Positions 1-5,758 of a stretch of DNA of 9,504 bases are shown piece after piece. The stretch covers positions 1-9,504 of the forward strand of contig CBDVEQ010000110.1 in assembly GCA_965373045.1 (NCBI GenBank), given 5' to 3'. The translations under genes and the position numbers were made by a program. Under the pieces are notes generated by a model, which worked only from the letters and a program-made list of their open reading frames with translations, was not told the DNA's origin and made no database searches. The first letter of the stretch is position 1; each line of letters starts with the position of its first letter. The DNA comes from DAOVDI01 sp965373045. GTDB lineage: Bacteria; Acidobacteriota; Aminicenantia; Aminicenantales; Aminicenantaceae.

Positions 1-3
1 AAT

Positions 4-60
4 TGGCACCCCTGGCCGGACTCGAACCGGCGACACACGGATTAGGAATCCGTTGTTCTA
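4..60 (-). pseudogene. 3' portion of tRNA-Arg(CCU), probable attachment-site remnant
   Basis: Read on the minus strand, this holds a perfect 5-bp anticodon stem (53-49 with 41-37) around a loop with anticodon CCT. It also has a 5-bp T stem around TTCGAGT, a 3' acceptor strand CAGGGGT (14-8), a discriminator G and an encoded CCA (6-4). The matching 5' acceptor strand ACCCCTG is absent upstream. The sequence at the D-arm position gives only a poor stem, and recognisable tRNA sequence starts near position 60. A working tRNA is therefore unlikely. Losing the 5' half while keeping the anticodon arm, T arm and CCA is the pattern left by tyrosine-recombinase elements that insert at tRNA 3' ends. Alternatives are a plain deletion pseudogene or a very aberrant tRNA. 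Confidence 0.6.
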
Positions 61-83
61 GGTTACAGACAGACTACTCCACC

Positions 84-102
84 TTGTCACCATTTTGTCA
101 CC
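84..102. repeat. Pair of TTGTCACC direct repeats beside the half tRNA
   Basis: TTGTCACC occurs at 84-91 and 95-102, 11 bp apart start to start, within 25-45 bp of the tRNA-Arg fragment. Short direct repeats beside an attachment core can be arm sites for an integrase or excisionase, but two copies of an 8-mer are weak evidence. The rest of 61-187 holds no supported gene. Confidence 0.35.
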
Positions 103-187
103 AGAAATGCTTAAAATCGCCTACGTTTGCGTACGGTTATTGATACGGAAAGGAGCGGTTTTTATGGGTGAAATAAGGCGTAACAGA

Positions 188-264
188 TGGCGGGGCCGAC
201 GAGACTCGAACTCGCGACCTCTGGCGTGACAGGCCAGCGTTCTATCCGGCTGAACTACGACCCC
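188..264 (-). tRNA. tRNA-Asp(GUC)
   Basis: The minus strand folds into a complete cloverleaf of 77 nt. The acceptor is GGGGTCG pairing with CGGCCCC (one G-U), followed by TA and a D stem GTTC/GAAC around AGCCGGATA. The anticodon stem CTGGC/GCCAG carries loop CTGTCAC with anticodon GTC. The T stem is GCGAG/CTCGT around TTCGAGT. The discriminator is G and CCA is encoded at 190-188. GTC reads Asp codons GAC and GAT, and the G discriminator fits Asp identity. It has a good promoter just upstream, between it and htpX, so it is probably transcribed separately from the protease operon. Confidence 0.95.
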
Positions 265-279
265 GCTCAGGGTTAAATC

Positions 280-307
280 ATTATAATAGATTTGCGTGAA
301 ATATCAA
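280..307 (-). promoter_or_regulatory. Sigma70-type promoter of tRNA-Asp
   Basis: On the minus strand TTGATA (307-302) and TATAAT (285-280) are separated by 16 bp. Transcription would begin about 8-10 nt before the mature tRNA 5' end at 264, as expected for a stable RNA promoter. It lies in the 71-bp gap downstream of the htpX stop codon. Confidence 0.7.
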
Positions 308-335
308 TCTTTTTTTACCCTGCACATCATTCAGG

Positions 336-1232
336 TTACATGCTTTCCAGCGCAGCAATACGCTCTTCGATCGGGGGATGGGTACTGAAAAGTTTGTTCA
401 TCTTTCCCTTATGCTCTTTCAAAGGATTTACGATGTACATATGTGCAGTGGCTTTATTGGCTACTTCAAGGGGTTCTTTATCTGCTGCCAGCTTTCTCAG
501 CGCAGAAGCAAGACCTGCAGGATAGCGGGTCATCATAGCACTACTTGCATCAGCCAGAAATTCCCTCTTGCGAGAGACCGCGAGCCGGAGAAGCTGAGCA
601 ATCAATGGGGAAAGAATAGCAAGGATCAATCCCACAACGAGGAAGATAGCCGCCGCATTTCCACTTTTCCCTCTATCGCTGCTCCGCTTCTTCCCCCCTC
701 CCCAGAAAAAAACCCGCATAATCCAATCGCTGAGAAGCGCTATAACACCCACCATGACAACCGCCAGAGTCTGCACGAGAATATCATAGTTCTTAATATG
801 GGACATCTCATGGGCAATAACACCTTCCAGTTCTACCCGGTTAAGCTTGGACAGTAAGCCCTCGGTGACTACGATAACCGAATTCTCCGGGTTGCGGCCG
901 GAAGCAAAGGCATTGGGAGCTGTGTCATTAATGACATAACACCGGGGTTTAGGCAGGCCTGCTGCAATGGCAAGCCCTTCGACCACATTATAGAGGTGGG
1001 GATATTCCTCTTTCTTCACCGGCCGCGCCCGGCTTACTGCCAGGGCAATCCTGTCGCTGTAAAAGTAACTGGTAAAGGTCGCCAGTATGGCAATAACCAG
1101 AGCCGGGATCAACGCATAGGCTCCCAATTCTGTCATCTGTCCGAATACCCACGTCAAAACAAAGATCAGAGTAAAGAAAAAAAGGATAAGAAAAAAAGAC
1201 CGTCTCTTATTTCTCGAGATCTGTTCATACAT
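336..1232 (-). CDS. htpX: Membrane-embedded M48 zinc metalloprotease HtpX
   Basis: HtpX is an inner-membrane M48 endopeptidase that degrades damaged or misfolded membrane proteins alongside FtsH. The 298-residue product matches the usual family length. Hydrophobic segments lie near residues 13-31, 37-57, 154-172 and 193-212. The zinc-binding motif HEMSH is at 141-145, with the third ligand Glu probably E224 in REFLADA, the family's RExxAD-type motif. The C-terminal FSTHPPIEERI (282-292) is also characteristic. The gene follows lemA by 25 bp on the same strand, a common pairing that suggests cotranscription. No convincing Shine-Dalgarno sequence precedes this ATG, so translation may depend on coupling to lemA. 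A loop insertion rich in Gly/Lys/Ser (178-191) separates the second pair of membrane segments. Confidence 0.95.
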   Translation of the reverse strand: MYEQISRNKRRSFFLILFFFTLIFVLTWVFGQMTELGAYALIPALVIAILATFTSYFYSDRIALAVSRARPVKKEEYPHLYNVVEGLAIAAGLPKPRCYVINDTAPNAFASGRNPENSVIVVTEGLLSKLNRVELEGVIAHEMSHIKNYDILVQTLAVVMVGVIALLSDWIMRVFFWGGGKKRSSDRGKSGNAAAIFLVVGLILAILSPLIAQLLRLAVSRKREFLADASSAMMTRYPAGLASALRKLAADKEPLEVANKATAHMYIVNPLKEHKGKMNKLFSTHPPIEERIAALESM

Positions 1233-1258
1233 AATGTTCAGGTAATATGAAAAAAGAA

Positions 1259-1813
1259 CTAAAACTCAACTTTGACCGGCTCTTTGGCTTCAGCTTCCTC
1301 GATCTCAAAATATTCTCTTTCTGAAAAATTGAACATGCCGGCGATGATATTGGCAGGAAAAACCTGCTGTTTGGTGTTGAATTTCATGGACATGTCATTG
1401 TAAAACTGTCTGGCGTAGGCGATCTTTCCCTCTGTCCCGGCCAATTCTTCCTGAAGCATCATAAAATTTTGATTGGCTTTTAATTCCGGATAATTTTCCG
1501 CCACGGCAAAGAGCGATTTCAATGTGCCGCTCAACATGTTTTCCGCCTGTCCCTGTTCCTTGACAGTTCCGGCATTGATAGCACTGGCTCGAGCTTCGGT
1601 AACTTTCTGAAAAAGTTCCCTCTCATGTTTGGCATAGCCTTTAACTGTCTCCACTAGATTAGGTATCAGGTCATATCTCCTTCTTAGCTGAACATCGACC
1701 TGTGCCCAAGCATTTTCACAGCGGTTCCGTAATTGAATGAGGGCATTGTAGATCCCGATCACCAAAACGATGATAACACCCAGGATGATTAAAAGGATGA
1801 TTCCAACTCCCAT
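1259..1813 (-). CDS. lemA: LemA family membrane protein
   Basis: LemA proteins are small, single-pass, largely helical membrane proteins of unsettled biochemical role, often encoded with htpX. The 184-residue product starts with a strongly hydrophobic segment (about residues 3-24). The signature region NRCENAWAQVDVQLRRRYDLIPNL-type sequence follows at about 30-53, with its Asn, Trp and RRxDLIPNLV core visible, then VKGYAKHE. The remainder is predicted helical and coiled, with the conserved YPELKAN and ARQFYND elements. A Shine-Dalgarno AAAGGAG (1826-1820) sits 6 nt before the ATG. It is the first gene of the lemA-htpX pair and is divergent from citrate synthase. A partner role with HtpX is inferred from gene order only. 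Confidence 0.95.
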   Translation of the reverse strand: MGVGIILLIILGVIIVLVIGIYNALIQLRNRCENAWAQVDVQLRRRYDLIPNLVETVKGYAKHERELFQKVTEARASAINAGTVKEQGQAENMLSGTLKSLFAVAENYPELKANQNFMMLQEELAGTEGKIAYARQFYNDMSMKFNTKQQVFPANIIAGMFNFSEREYFEIEEAEAKEPVKVEF

Positions 1814-1819
1814 GTCTTA

Positions 1820-1826
1820 CTCCTTT
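1820..1826 (-). promoter_or_regulatory. lemA ribosome binding site
   Basis: AAAGGAG on the minus strand lies 6 nt before the ATG at 1813, fixing the start used for lemA. Confidence 0.8.
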
Positions 1827-1850
1827 GGAACATATTTTCATATTTTATAC

Positions 1851-1881
1851 ATTATAAACTATCAAATAATTCAATAATCAA
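1851..1881 (-). promoter_or_regulatory. Candidate promoter of lemA-htpX
   Basis: On the minus strand a perfect TATAAT (1856-1851) has a TTGATT (1881-1876) upstream with a 19-bp spacer, longer than ideal. The surrounding DNA is very AT-rich, so the -35 assignment is uncertain. The -10 lies about 38 bp before the lemA ATG. Confidence 0.45.
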
Positions 1882-1955
1882 CAAGCTGCAAATTTGATGA
1901 AAATTTACGTCAACATACTTCAATTTTAATTTTTCATGTAAATATTGGATTCCCG

Positions 1956-1985
1956 TTGACTATTGTGATGAAATGATGTTATATT
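1956..1985 (+). promoter_or_regulatory. Candidate promoter of citrate synthase
   Basis: TTGACT (1956-1961) and TATATT (1980-1985) are separated by 18 bp. Transcription from here would start near 1992. That excludes the upstream in-frame ATG at 1973 and supports translation from 2036, leaving a leader of about 45 nt. Confidence 0.55.
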
Positions 1986-1990
1986 TTTTT

Positions 1991-2005
1991 ACCGTTAGCA
2001 ACGGT
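1991..2005 (+). promoter_or_regulatory. Small perfect hairpin in the citrate synthase leader
   Basis: ACCGTT and AACGGT form a 6-bp stem with a 3-nt AGC loop, placed at or just after the predicted transcription start. It could stabilise the 5' end of the mRNA or be an operator half-site pair. No regulator can be named from sequence. Confidence 0.35.
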
Positions 2006-2023
2006 TATAATAATTTAATTCAT

Positions 2024-2028
2024 GGAGG
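2024..2028 (+). promoter_or_regulatory. Citrate synthase ribosome binding site
   Basis: GGAGG, 7 nt before ATG 2036. It decides this start over the in-frame ATG at 1973, which has no such site. Confidence 0.85.
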
Positions 2029-2035
2029 TCTATAT

Positions 2036-3334
2036 ATGTCTTTAAAAGAAAAACTTCAATCCAAACTTGACCCAATGCGCAGTCGTGTCAAAACTCTTAT
2101 TAAAGAGCACGGTGACAAAGTCATCTCAGATGTAACGATTGCTCAGGCTTACGGTGGAGCCCGCGGAGTCAAATGTATTGTCACCGAAACTTCCGCTCTG
2201 GATCCTTTTGAAGGAATACGTTTCCGCGGATTCAACATTCCCCAGCTGAGGGAAAAACTCCCCACGGCTCCAGGCGGAGAAGAACCTCTTCCCGAAGGGC
2301 TTTTCCATCTGTTGCTGACCGGGGAACTTCCCACAGAAGATGATGTCAAAGAGATGACAAAAGAGTGGACAAAGCGCGGCGAACTTCCCGGATATCTTAT
2401 AGATATCCTGAAAGCGATCCCCAAAGGGACACACCCCATGACACAGTTTTCCATGGGGATCATGGCGCTGCAGAAGGAATCTGTTTTTGCTCAGAAATAC
2501 CGTGAAGGCATCAGCAAAATGGAGTACTGGGATCCCATGTACGAAGACGTCATGAACCTGATCGCCAAGCTTCCAAAGATAGCGGCGTACATCTATCGAA
2601 AAGAATACAAAAATGACGAACACATTCCTTCAGATCCCAGTCTTGACTGGGGAGGAAACATGGCCCATATGCTCGGAGTAGAAGGGGATGCATTCAAGGA
2701 GCTAATGAGGCTGTATCTGGTCATCCATAGTGACCACGAAGGCGGGAATGTATCCGCACACACAACTCATCTTGTCGGTTCGACTCTGTCCGATGCCTAT
2801 TATTCTCTCTCCGCAGGCATGAATGGCCTGGCCGGTCCACTCCATGGCCTGGCCAACCAGGAAGTGCTCAGATGGATCATGAATGTCAAGGAAGATCTCG
2901 GCGGCGTGCCAACAAAAGATGAATTGATCAAATATCTATGGGATACACTCAACTCAGGACAGGTCATCCCAGGATACGGCCATGCTGTTCTACGCCAAAC
3001 CGATCCCAGATATATGGCTCAGAGGGATTTTGCTCTGAAACATCTCCCTGATGACGAGATCTTCAAAGTTGTCAGCGCCATCTATGAAGTCGCCCCCGAC
3101 ATCCTTAGAGAACAGGGCAAGGCGAAAAATCCCTGGCCGAATGTTGACGCTCATTCCGGTTGTTTGATGCTTCATTACGGTATCACCGAATATGACGTCT
3201 ATACCGTCTTTTTTGGTGTATCCCGAGCAATGGGTGTTCTCGCTTCTCTCATCTGGGACCGCGCCCTCGGACTGGCTATAGAAAGACCCAAGACTATTAC
3301 AACCGATTGGCTTGAAGAACAGGCTAAGAAGTAG
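2036..3334 (+). CDS. gltA: Citrate synthase, mitochondrial (eukaryote-like) type
   Basis: Citrate synthase condenses acetyl-CoA with oxaloacetate to citrate and CoA, the entry step of the TCA cycle, in the cytoplasm. The 432-residue protein has all three catalytic residues: H270 in GPLHGLANQEV, H316 in GYGHAVLR and D371 in NPWPNVDAHSG. Their spacing (46 and 55 residues) equals that of pig heart enzyme H274/H320/D375. Long blocks resemble the mitochondrial enzyme rather than the common hexameric bacterial GltA, including HSDHEGGNVSAHT, SAGMNGLAGPLHGLANQEV, KNPWPNVDAHSG and the end LERPK-like IERPKTITTDWL. Similar enzymes are known in Geobacteraceae. The start at 2036 is chosen because GGAGG (2024-2028) lies 7 nt upstream; the ATG at 1973 is probably untranscribed. 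The gene is monocistronic, between a divergent lemA and a convergent hom. Confidence 0.95.
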   Translation: MSLKEKLQSKLDPMRSRVKTLIKEHGDKVISDVTIAQAYGGARGVKCIVTETSALDPFEGIRFRGFNIPQLREKLPTAPGGEEPLPEGLFHLLLTGELPTEDDVKEMTKEWTKRGELPGYLIDILKAIPKGTHPMTQFSMGIMALQKESVFAQKYREGISKMEYWDPMYEDVMNLIAKLPKIAAYIYRKEYKNDEHIPSDPSLDWGGNMAHMLGVEGDAFKELMRLYLVIHSDHEGGNVSAHTTHLVGSTLSDAYYSLSAGMNGLAGPLHGLANQEVLRWIMNVKEDLGGVPTKDELIKYLWDTLNSGQVIPGYGHAVLRQTDPRYMAQRDFALKHLPDDEIFKVVSAIYEVAPDILREQGKAKNPWPNVDAHSGCLMLHYGITEYDVYTVFFGVSRAMGVLASLIWDRALGLAIERPKTITTDWLEEQAKK

Positions 3335-3374
3335 TCGATTCTACAGAAAAGCAGCCTAAAAAGATTAATTACAT

Positions 3375-3403
3375 GGAGGGGAAGATGTCTTCCCCTCCTC
3401 TTT
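3375..3403 (+). terminator. Hairpin terminator between convergent genes
   Basis: GGAGGGGAAG (3375-3384) and CTTCCCCTCC (3389-3398) form a perfect 10-bp GC-rich stem with a 4-nt loop, followed by TCTTTA. The T-run is short. The position, 41 bp after the citrate synthase stop and 23 bp beyond the hom stop on the other strand, suggests a two-way terminator. On the minus strand the nearest T-run (CTTTTT) is about 12 nt past the stem. Confidence 0.75.
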
Positions 3404-3405
3404 AT

Positions 3406-3420
3406 CCTGAATAATTCAGG
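3406..3420 (-). terminator. Second small hairpin directly after hom
   Basis: CCTGAA and TTCAGG form a 6-bp stem with a 3-nt loop immediately beside the hom stop codon (3423-3421). It may help protect the 3' end or terminate hom transcription together with the larger hairpin. There is no T-run, so it is not a standalone terminator. Confidence 0.4.
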
Positions 3421-4443
3421 TTATTTTATACCGTTGATTTTAAGTATATCGATAAGAAGACTGTATCCTGTTTCTGTTCTTCCGGCACCGGGCCCAATAA
3501 TAGTCACTTCTCCCAGAGTATCTGTTGTAATAGTCATAGCATTGGTTGCACCCATTATACCGCCTAAAGGATGAGACATATCCACTTCTTCGGGATTGAC
3601 CGATGCTTTTACGTCACTTCCTTCCCGCCAGACCTTTCCTATGAGCTTGAACCGTTTGCCACGGTCCTTGGCATCAGTAATTGCTCCGGCCGTTATCTTG
3701 GTAATGCCTTCACAGGGATAATCAAAAGGATTTCCTTTGCCGTTAAAAATTACTCTTGCCAGAATGGTCACTTTGGCCAGGGCATCCCAACCCTGCACAT
3801 CGGCATCCGGCACTGCCTCTGCATATCCCAACTCCTGCGCCCTATTGAGCGCGTCTTCATAGGAAAACCCCTCTTCCATCCTTGTCAGGATATAGTTGGT
3901 CGTTCCATTGAGAATACCCTTGATCTCCGTGATATTACTGCCAGCTAGAGTTTCCCGCAGAAGGTTAAGAATGGGAGTCCCGCTCATTACCGTTCCTTCA
4001 AAAAGAAACTGAACTCCTTTTTTTATTGCAAGATCGGCCAATTCCCGGTAGTAGAGAGCCAGGGGTCCTTTATTGGTTGTTGTGACATGCATCCCCCGCT
4101 CGAGAGCAGCCCTAATATACGAGGTGGCAGGCTCTCCGGTCTTGATGTCCGTATAGGTCGCTTCAAGCATTACGTCCGCATCCGCTTCCTTGATCAGGGA
4201 AAGGGCATCTTTTTTGTATTCCCCTCCAGGATAACCCGCCAAAGATCGTTCTTCTTTGGCCATCTTTAAAGCCTTTTCCAGGTCGAGCCCCTCCGGAACA
4301 AAAAGGCTCCCAATGATCTTATCGGCAATTCCTACAATATTAAATTCAAAACCATAATTCTCGGCAAGAAATTTTTCTTTCTCCAGTAAAAGCTCTGCTA
4401 GTCCCTGGCCTACCGTTCCAAAACCAACAAATAATAATCTCAT
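3421..4443 (-). CDS. hom: Homoserine dehydrogenase, short form without ACT domain
   Basis: Homoserine dehydrogenase reduces aspartate semialdehyde to homoserine with NAD(P)H, the branch point to threonine and methionine. The 340-residue product has a Rossmann start (GFGTVGQG, 7-14), the lysine of TTNKGPLA (K125), and the catalytic-domain block GILNGTTNYIL (176-186). E209, D215, D220 and K224 match the spacing of yeast catalytic residues E208, D214, D219 and K223. The usual AEADP reads AEAVP here (V211), a non-catalytic position. No C-terminal ACT domain is present, as in archaeal and some thermophile enzymes, so feedback inhibition by threonine through that domain is not expected. GGAGG (4453-4449) lies 5 nt before the ATG. 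A related NAD(P) oxidoreductase with another substrate cannot be excluded. Confidence 0.85.
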   Translation of the reverse strand: MRLLFVGFGTVGQGLAELLLEKEKFLAENYGFEFNIVGIADKIIGSLFVPEGLDLEKALKMAKEERSLAGYPGGEYKKDALSLIKEADADVMLEATYTDIKTGEPATSYIRAALERGMHVTTTNKGPLALYYRELADLAIKKGVQFLFEGTVMSGTPILNLLRETLAGSNITEIKGILNGTTNYILTRMEEGFSYEDALNRAQELGYAEAVPDADVQGWDALAKVTILARVIFNGKGNPFDYPCEGITKITAGAITDAKDRGKRFKLIGKVWREGSDVKASVNPEEVDMSHPLGGIMGATNAMTITTDTLGEVTIIGPGAGRTETGYSLLIDILKINGIK

Positions 4444-4470
4444 GATTTCCTCCCGATATTTTCAATTTGA

Positions 4471-4491
4471 TCAGACAGAAATTTGTCCTGA
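4471..4491. repeat. Imperfect inverted repeat upstream of hom
   Basis: TCAGACA and TGTCCTGA face each other around a 6-nt centre, with one bulged base. It lies 28-48 bp before the hom start and could be an operator or leader hairpin; no regulator can be named. The rest of 4454-4582 is AT-rich intergenic DNA in which I see no gene. Confidence 0.25.
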
Positions 4492-4582
4492 TTTATAATT
4501 CATAGATGTTTTTTATCTTGAGACTAATCCGGACAATGATTCTGCGTAAAATTTAAGTACCACACAAAACAAGACAAGTCAA

Positions 4583-4587
4583 GGAAC
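4583..4587. repeat. Left target-site duplication of the insertion sequence
   Basis: GGAAC directly abuts the outer end of the left inverted repeat. The same five bases abut the right end at 5691-5695. Confidence 0.85.
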
Positions 4588-4612
4588 TGTACTCGTTCAT
4601 ATGATTAGTGAC
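4588..4612 (+). repeat. Left terminal inverted repeat
   Basis: 25 bp starting TGTACTCGTTCA, matching the right end except for one mismatch and one missing base. It contains the transposase stop codon (4607-4605 on the minus strand). Confidence 0.9.
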
Positions 4613-5636
4613 GCTTAGAGCTTTGAGATTCCAGCCAGAACTTATGATATTCAGCTGGTGTTAGATAATCAAGAGATTGGTGAGGACGAATGTAATTGTA
4701 CGTGTTCTCCCATCTCTCAAGCTGTTGATTATGCTCTTTCATAGTGTGTCCTATCGTTTCCACTTCATAAAATTCCTCCCTGTGCGTTCGATTTGCCCGT
4801 TCCACATAGCCATTTAATTTTGGTGATCGGGGCGGTATTACAAAAAGCAAGATCTGGCGTTTCTGGACCGCCTCTTCAAAGTCCTTCATAAACTCCGATC
4901 CTCCATCGATCTGGATGGCTTTGATGTTAAAAGGATATTTTGTCTCCAAATACTCTAAAAAGCGCGCTGCGGCAAAACTCGTTTGTCGTCTGAAAGCCCG
5001 AGCGCAGTCCCAGCGGCTTACCAGGTCTCGTGCACTGAAATGATATCTTACATCATCCGACATAAGCTGCAGCTTTAGGGTATCCACTTGAACCAGATCT
5101 CCCGGAGATTTAATCGTATAACCTTTCGGCATTCGAACTGCATAACGGGGCTTACGTCGTCTCTTTCTATACATCTTTGCTAAACGCACATTCTCAGGCT
5201 CTCTTAAAAGTCCCCTAGCTTTCAACCGATTCATCACCCGCCCTACTGTTGAGGCCGAAACCTCTATGCCTTCCCTCTTCAGCAACACTGCCAGTTTATC
5301 TTTACCCCATCTTGGATACTGCTCTCGAAGCTTCTGGATCCTCTCTATAACCTTAACTGGAGTCTCGGGCCGACGAACCTTATATGGCCTGTGAGAACCC
5401 GACTCCAGCGTCCTAAGATCATAAGGATCGTAACGGTTTTTCCAACGATAAAAAGTCTGAGGCGAAATGCCATAATACCGACATGTCAGTCGAGCGTTGT
5501 GATATCGACCATAGTGATCCATCCAGCGCAATCGCTTGGCCGCTTCCTTTGATATCGTTCCCTGTCGTACTAAGGAACAAATATACTGAGAACCCGGAAT
5601 GATAGCTCCATATGTGCTCGTCGATCTTATACTCAT
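4605..5636 (-). CDS. IS481-like DDE transposase
   Basis: The 343-residue protein inserts and moves the surrounding element. A helix-turn-helix DNA-binding region lies near residues 45-68 (TCRYYGISPQTFYRWK), followed by a second winged-helix-like region (about 93-140, with RWGKDKLAVLL and STVGRVMNRL). The RNase-H-fold rve catalytic core then follows. The catalytic triad appears to be D185 (QVDTL), D244 (IQIDGGSEF) and E279 (NGYVERANR), with 34 residues between the second D and E. The C-terminal YNYIRPHQSLDYLTPAEY is typical of these enzymes. No frameshift or internal stop is seen. No strong Shine-Dalgarno precedes the ATG. A weak promoter is possible, with TTGATT (5676-5671) inside the right repeat and an AT-rich -10 (TTAAAA). 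Confidence 0.92.
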   Translation of the reverse strand: MSIRSTSTYGAIIPGSQYICSLVRQGTISKEAAKRLRWMDHYGRYHNARLTCRYYGISPQTFYRWKNRYDPYDLRTLESGSHRPYKVRRPETPVKVIERIQKLREQYPRWGKDKLAVLLKREGIEVSASTVGRVMNRLKARGLLREPENVRLAKMYRKRRRKPRYAVRMPKGYTIKSPGDLVQVDTLKLQLMSDDVRYHFSARDLVSRWDCARAFRRQTSFAAARFLEYLETKYPFNIKAIQIDGGSEFMKDFEEAVQKRQILLFVIPPRSPKLNGYVERANRTHREEFYEVETIGHTMKEHNQQLERWENTYNYIRPHQSLDYLTPAEYHKFWLESQSSKRH

Positions 5637-5664
5637 GGTAACACCATTTTAACCTATCTAAGGT

Positions 5665-5690
5665 GTCACTAATCAATCTGAACGAGTACA
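5665..5690 (-). repeat. Right terminal inverted repeat
   Basis: 26 bp whose reverse complement starts TGTACTCGTTCA and ends GATTAGTGAC, pairing with the left end. It overlaps a TTGATT that could serve as -35 for the transposase gene. Confidence 0.9.
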
Positions 5691-5695
5691 GGAAC
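5691..5695. repeat. Right target-site duplication of the insertion sequence
   Basis: GGAAC, identical to 4583-4587. Removing the element and one copy restores a short hom-murA intergenic region. Confidence 0.85.
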
Positions 5696-5725
5696 GGAAG
5701 CGCTTTCGGTGACTGTACAGGATCA

Positions 5726-5754
5726 TTGAATTTTGAATTGACTTCGTCTATTAT
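5726..5754 (+). promoter_or_regulatory. Candidate promoter of murA
   Basis: TTGAAT (5726-5731) and TATTAT (5749-5754) are separated by exactly 17 bp. Transcription would start near 5760-5762, on top of the murA ATG codons at 5759 and 5762, implying a leaderless or nearly leaderless mRNA. The region is AT-rich, so chance similarity is possible. The insertion sequence ends 36 bp upstream and leaves this promoter intact. Confidence 0.45.
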
Positions 5755-5758
5755 TAAT

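Larger units (their letters stand above)
4588..5690 (-). mobile_element. Complete IS481-like insertion sequence, 1,103 bp
   Basis: The element is bounded by terminal inverted repeats. The left end reads TGTACTCGTTCA then GATTAGTGAC (4588-4612). The right end, reverse-complemented, reads TGTACTCGTTCA then TGATTAGTGAC (5690-5665). The repeats are 25 and 26 bp with one indel and one mismatch, and imperfect similarity continues inward to a shared CTTAGA. A single intact DDE transposase gene fills the interior, and its stop codon lies within the left repeat. A 5-bp duplication GGAAC flanks both ends. Intact ORF, matched ends and exact duplication argue for a recent, possibly still active insertion. 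IS481 assignment rests on TGT ends and a single-ORF rve transposase; no database comparison was possible. Confidence 0.9.

Noticed and set aside
4..60. tmRNA 3' end or group I intron-split tRNA-Arg(CCU) as explanation of the half tRNA
   Set aside because: The anticodon loop is uninterrupted and there is an ordinary CCT anticodon arm, so neither a tmRNA nor an anticodon-loop intron fits.
84..102. CRISPR or iteron array
   Set aside because: Only two 8-bp copies exist, with 3 bp between them and no further units.
378..1250. Plus-strand open frames opposite htpX (378-857 and 996-1250)
   Set aside because: They are antisense shadows of a well-supported protease gene, with no recognisable domain or ribosome site.
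1973..2035. N-terminal extension of citrate synthase from an ATG at 1973
   Set aside because: It would begin upstream of the predicted transcription start and has no ribosome site. GGAGG just before 2036 and the family N terminus support the shorter protein.
2126..2623. Minus-strand open frames opposite citrate synthase
   Set aside because: They overlap a strongly conserved enzyme, lack domains and have composition typical of antisense shadows.
5663..5758. Upstream extension of murA beginning inside the insertion sequence
   Set aside because: Residues 1-10 come from the IS right repeat and the remainder has no MurA character. The normal N terminus starts at 5759/5762.
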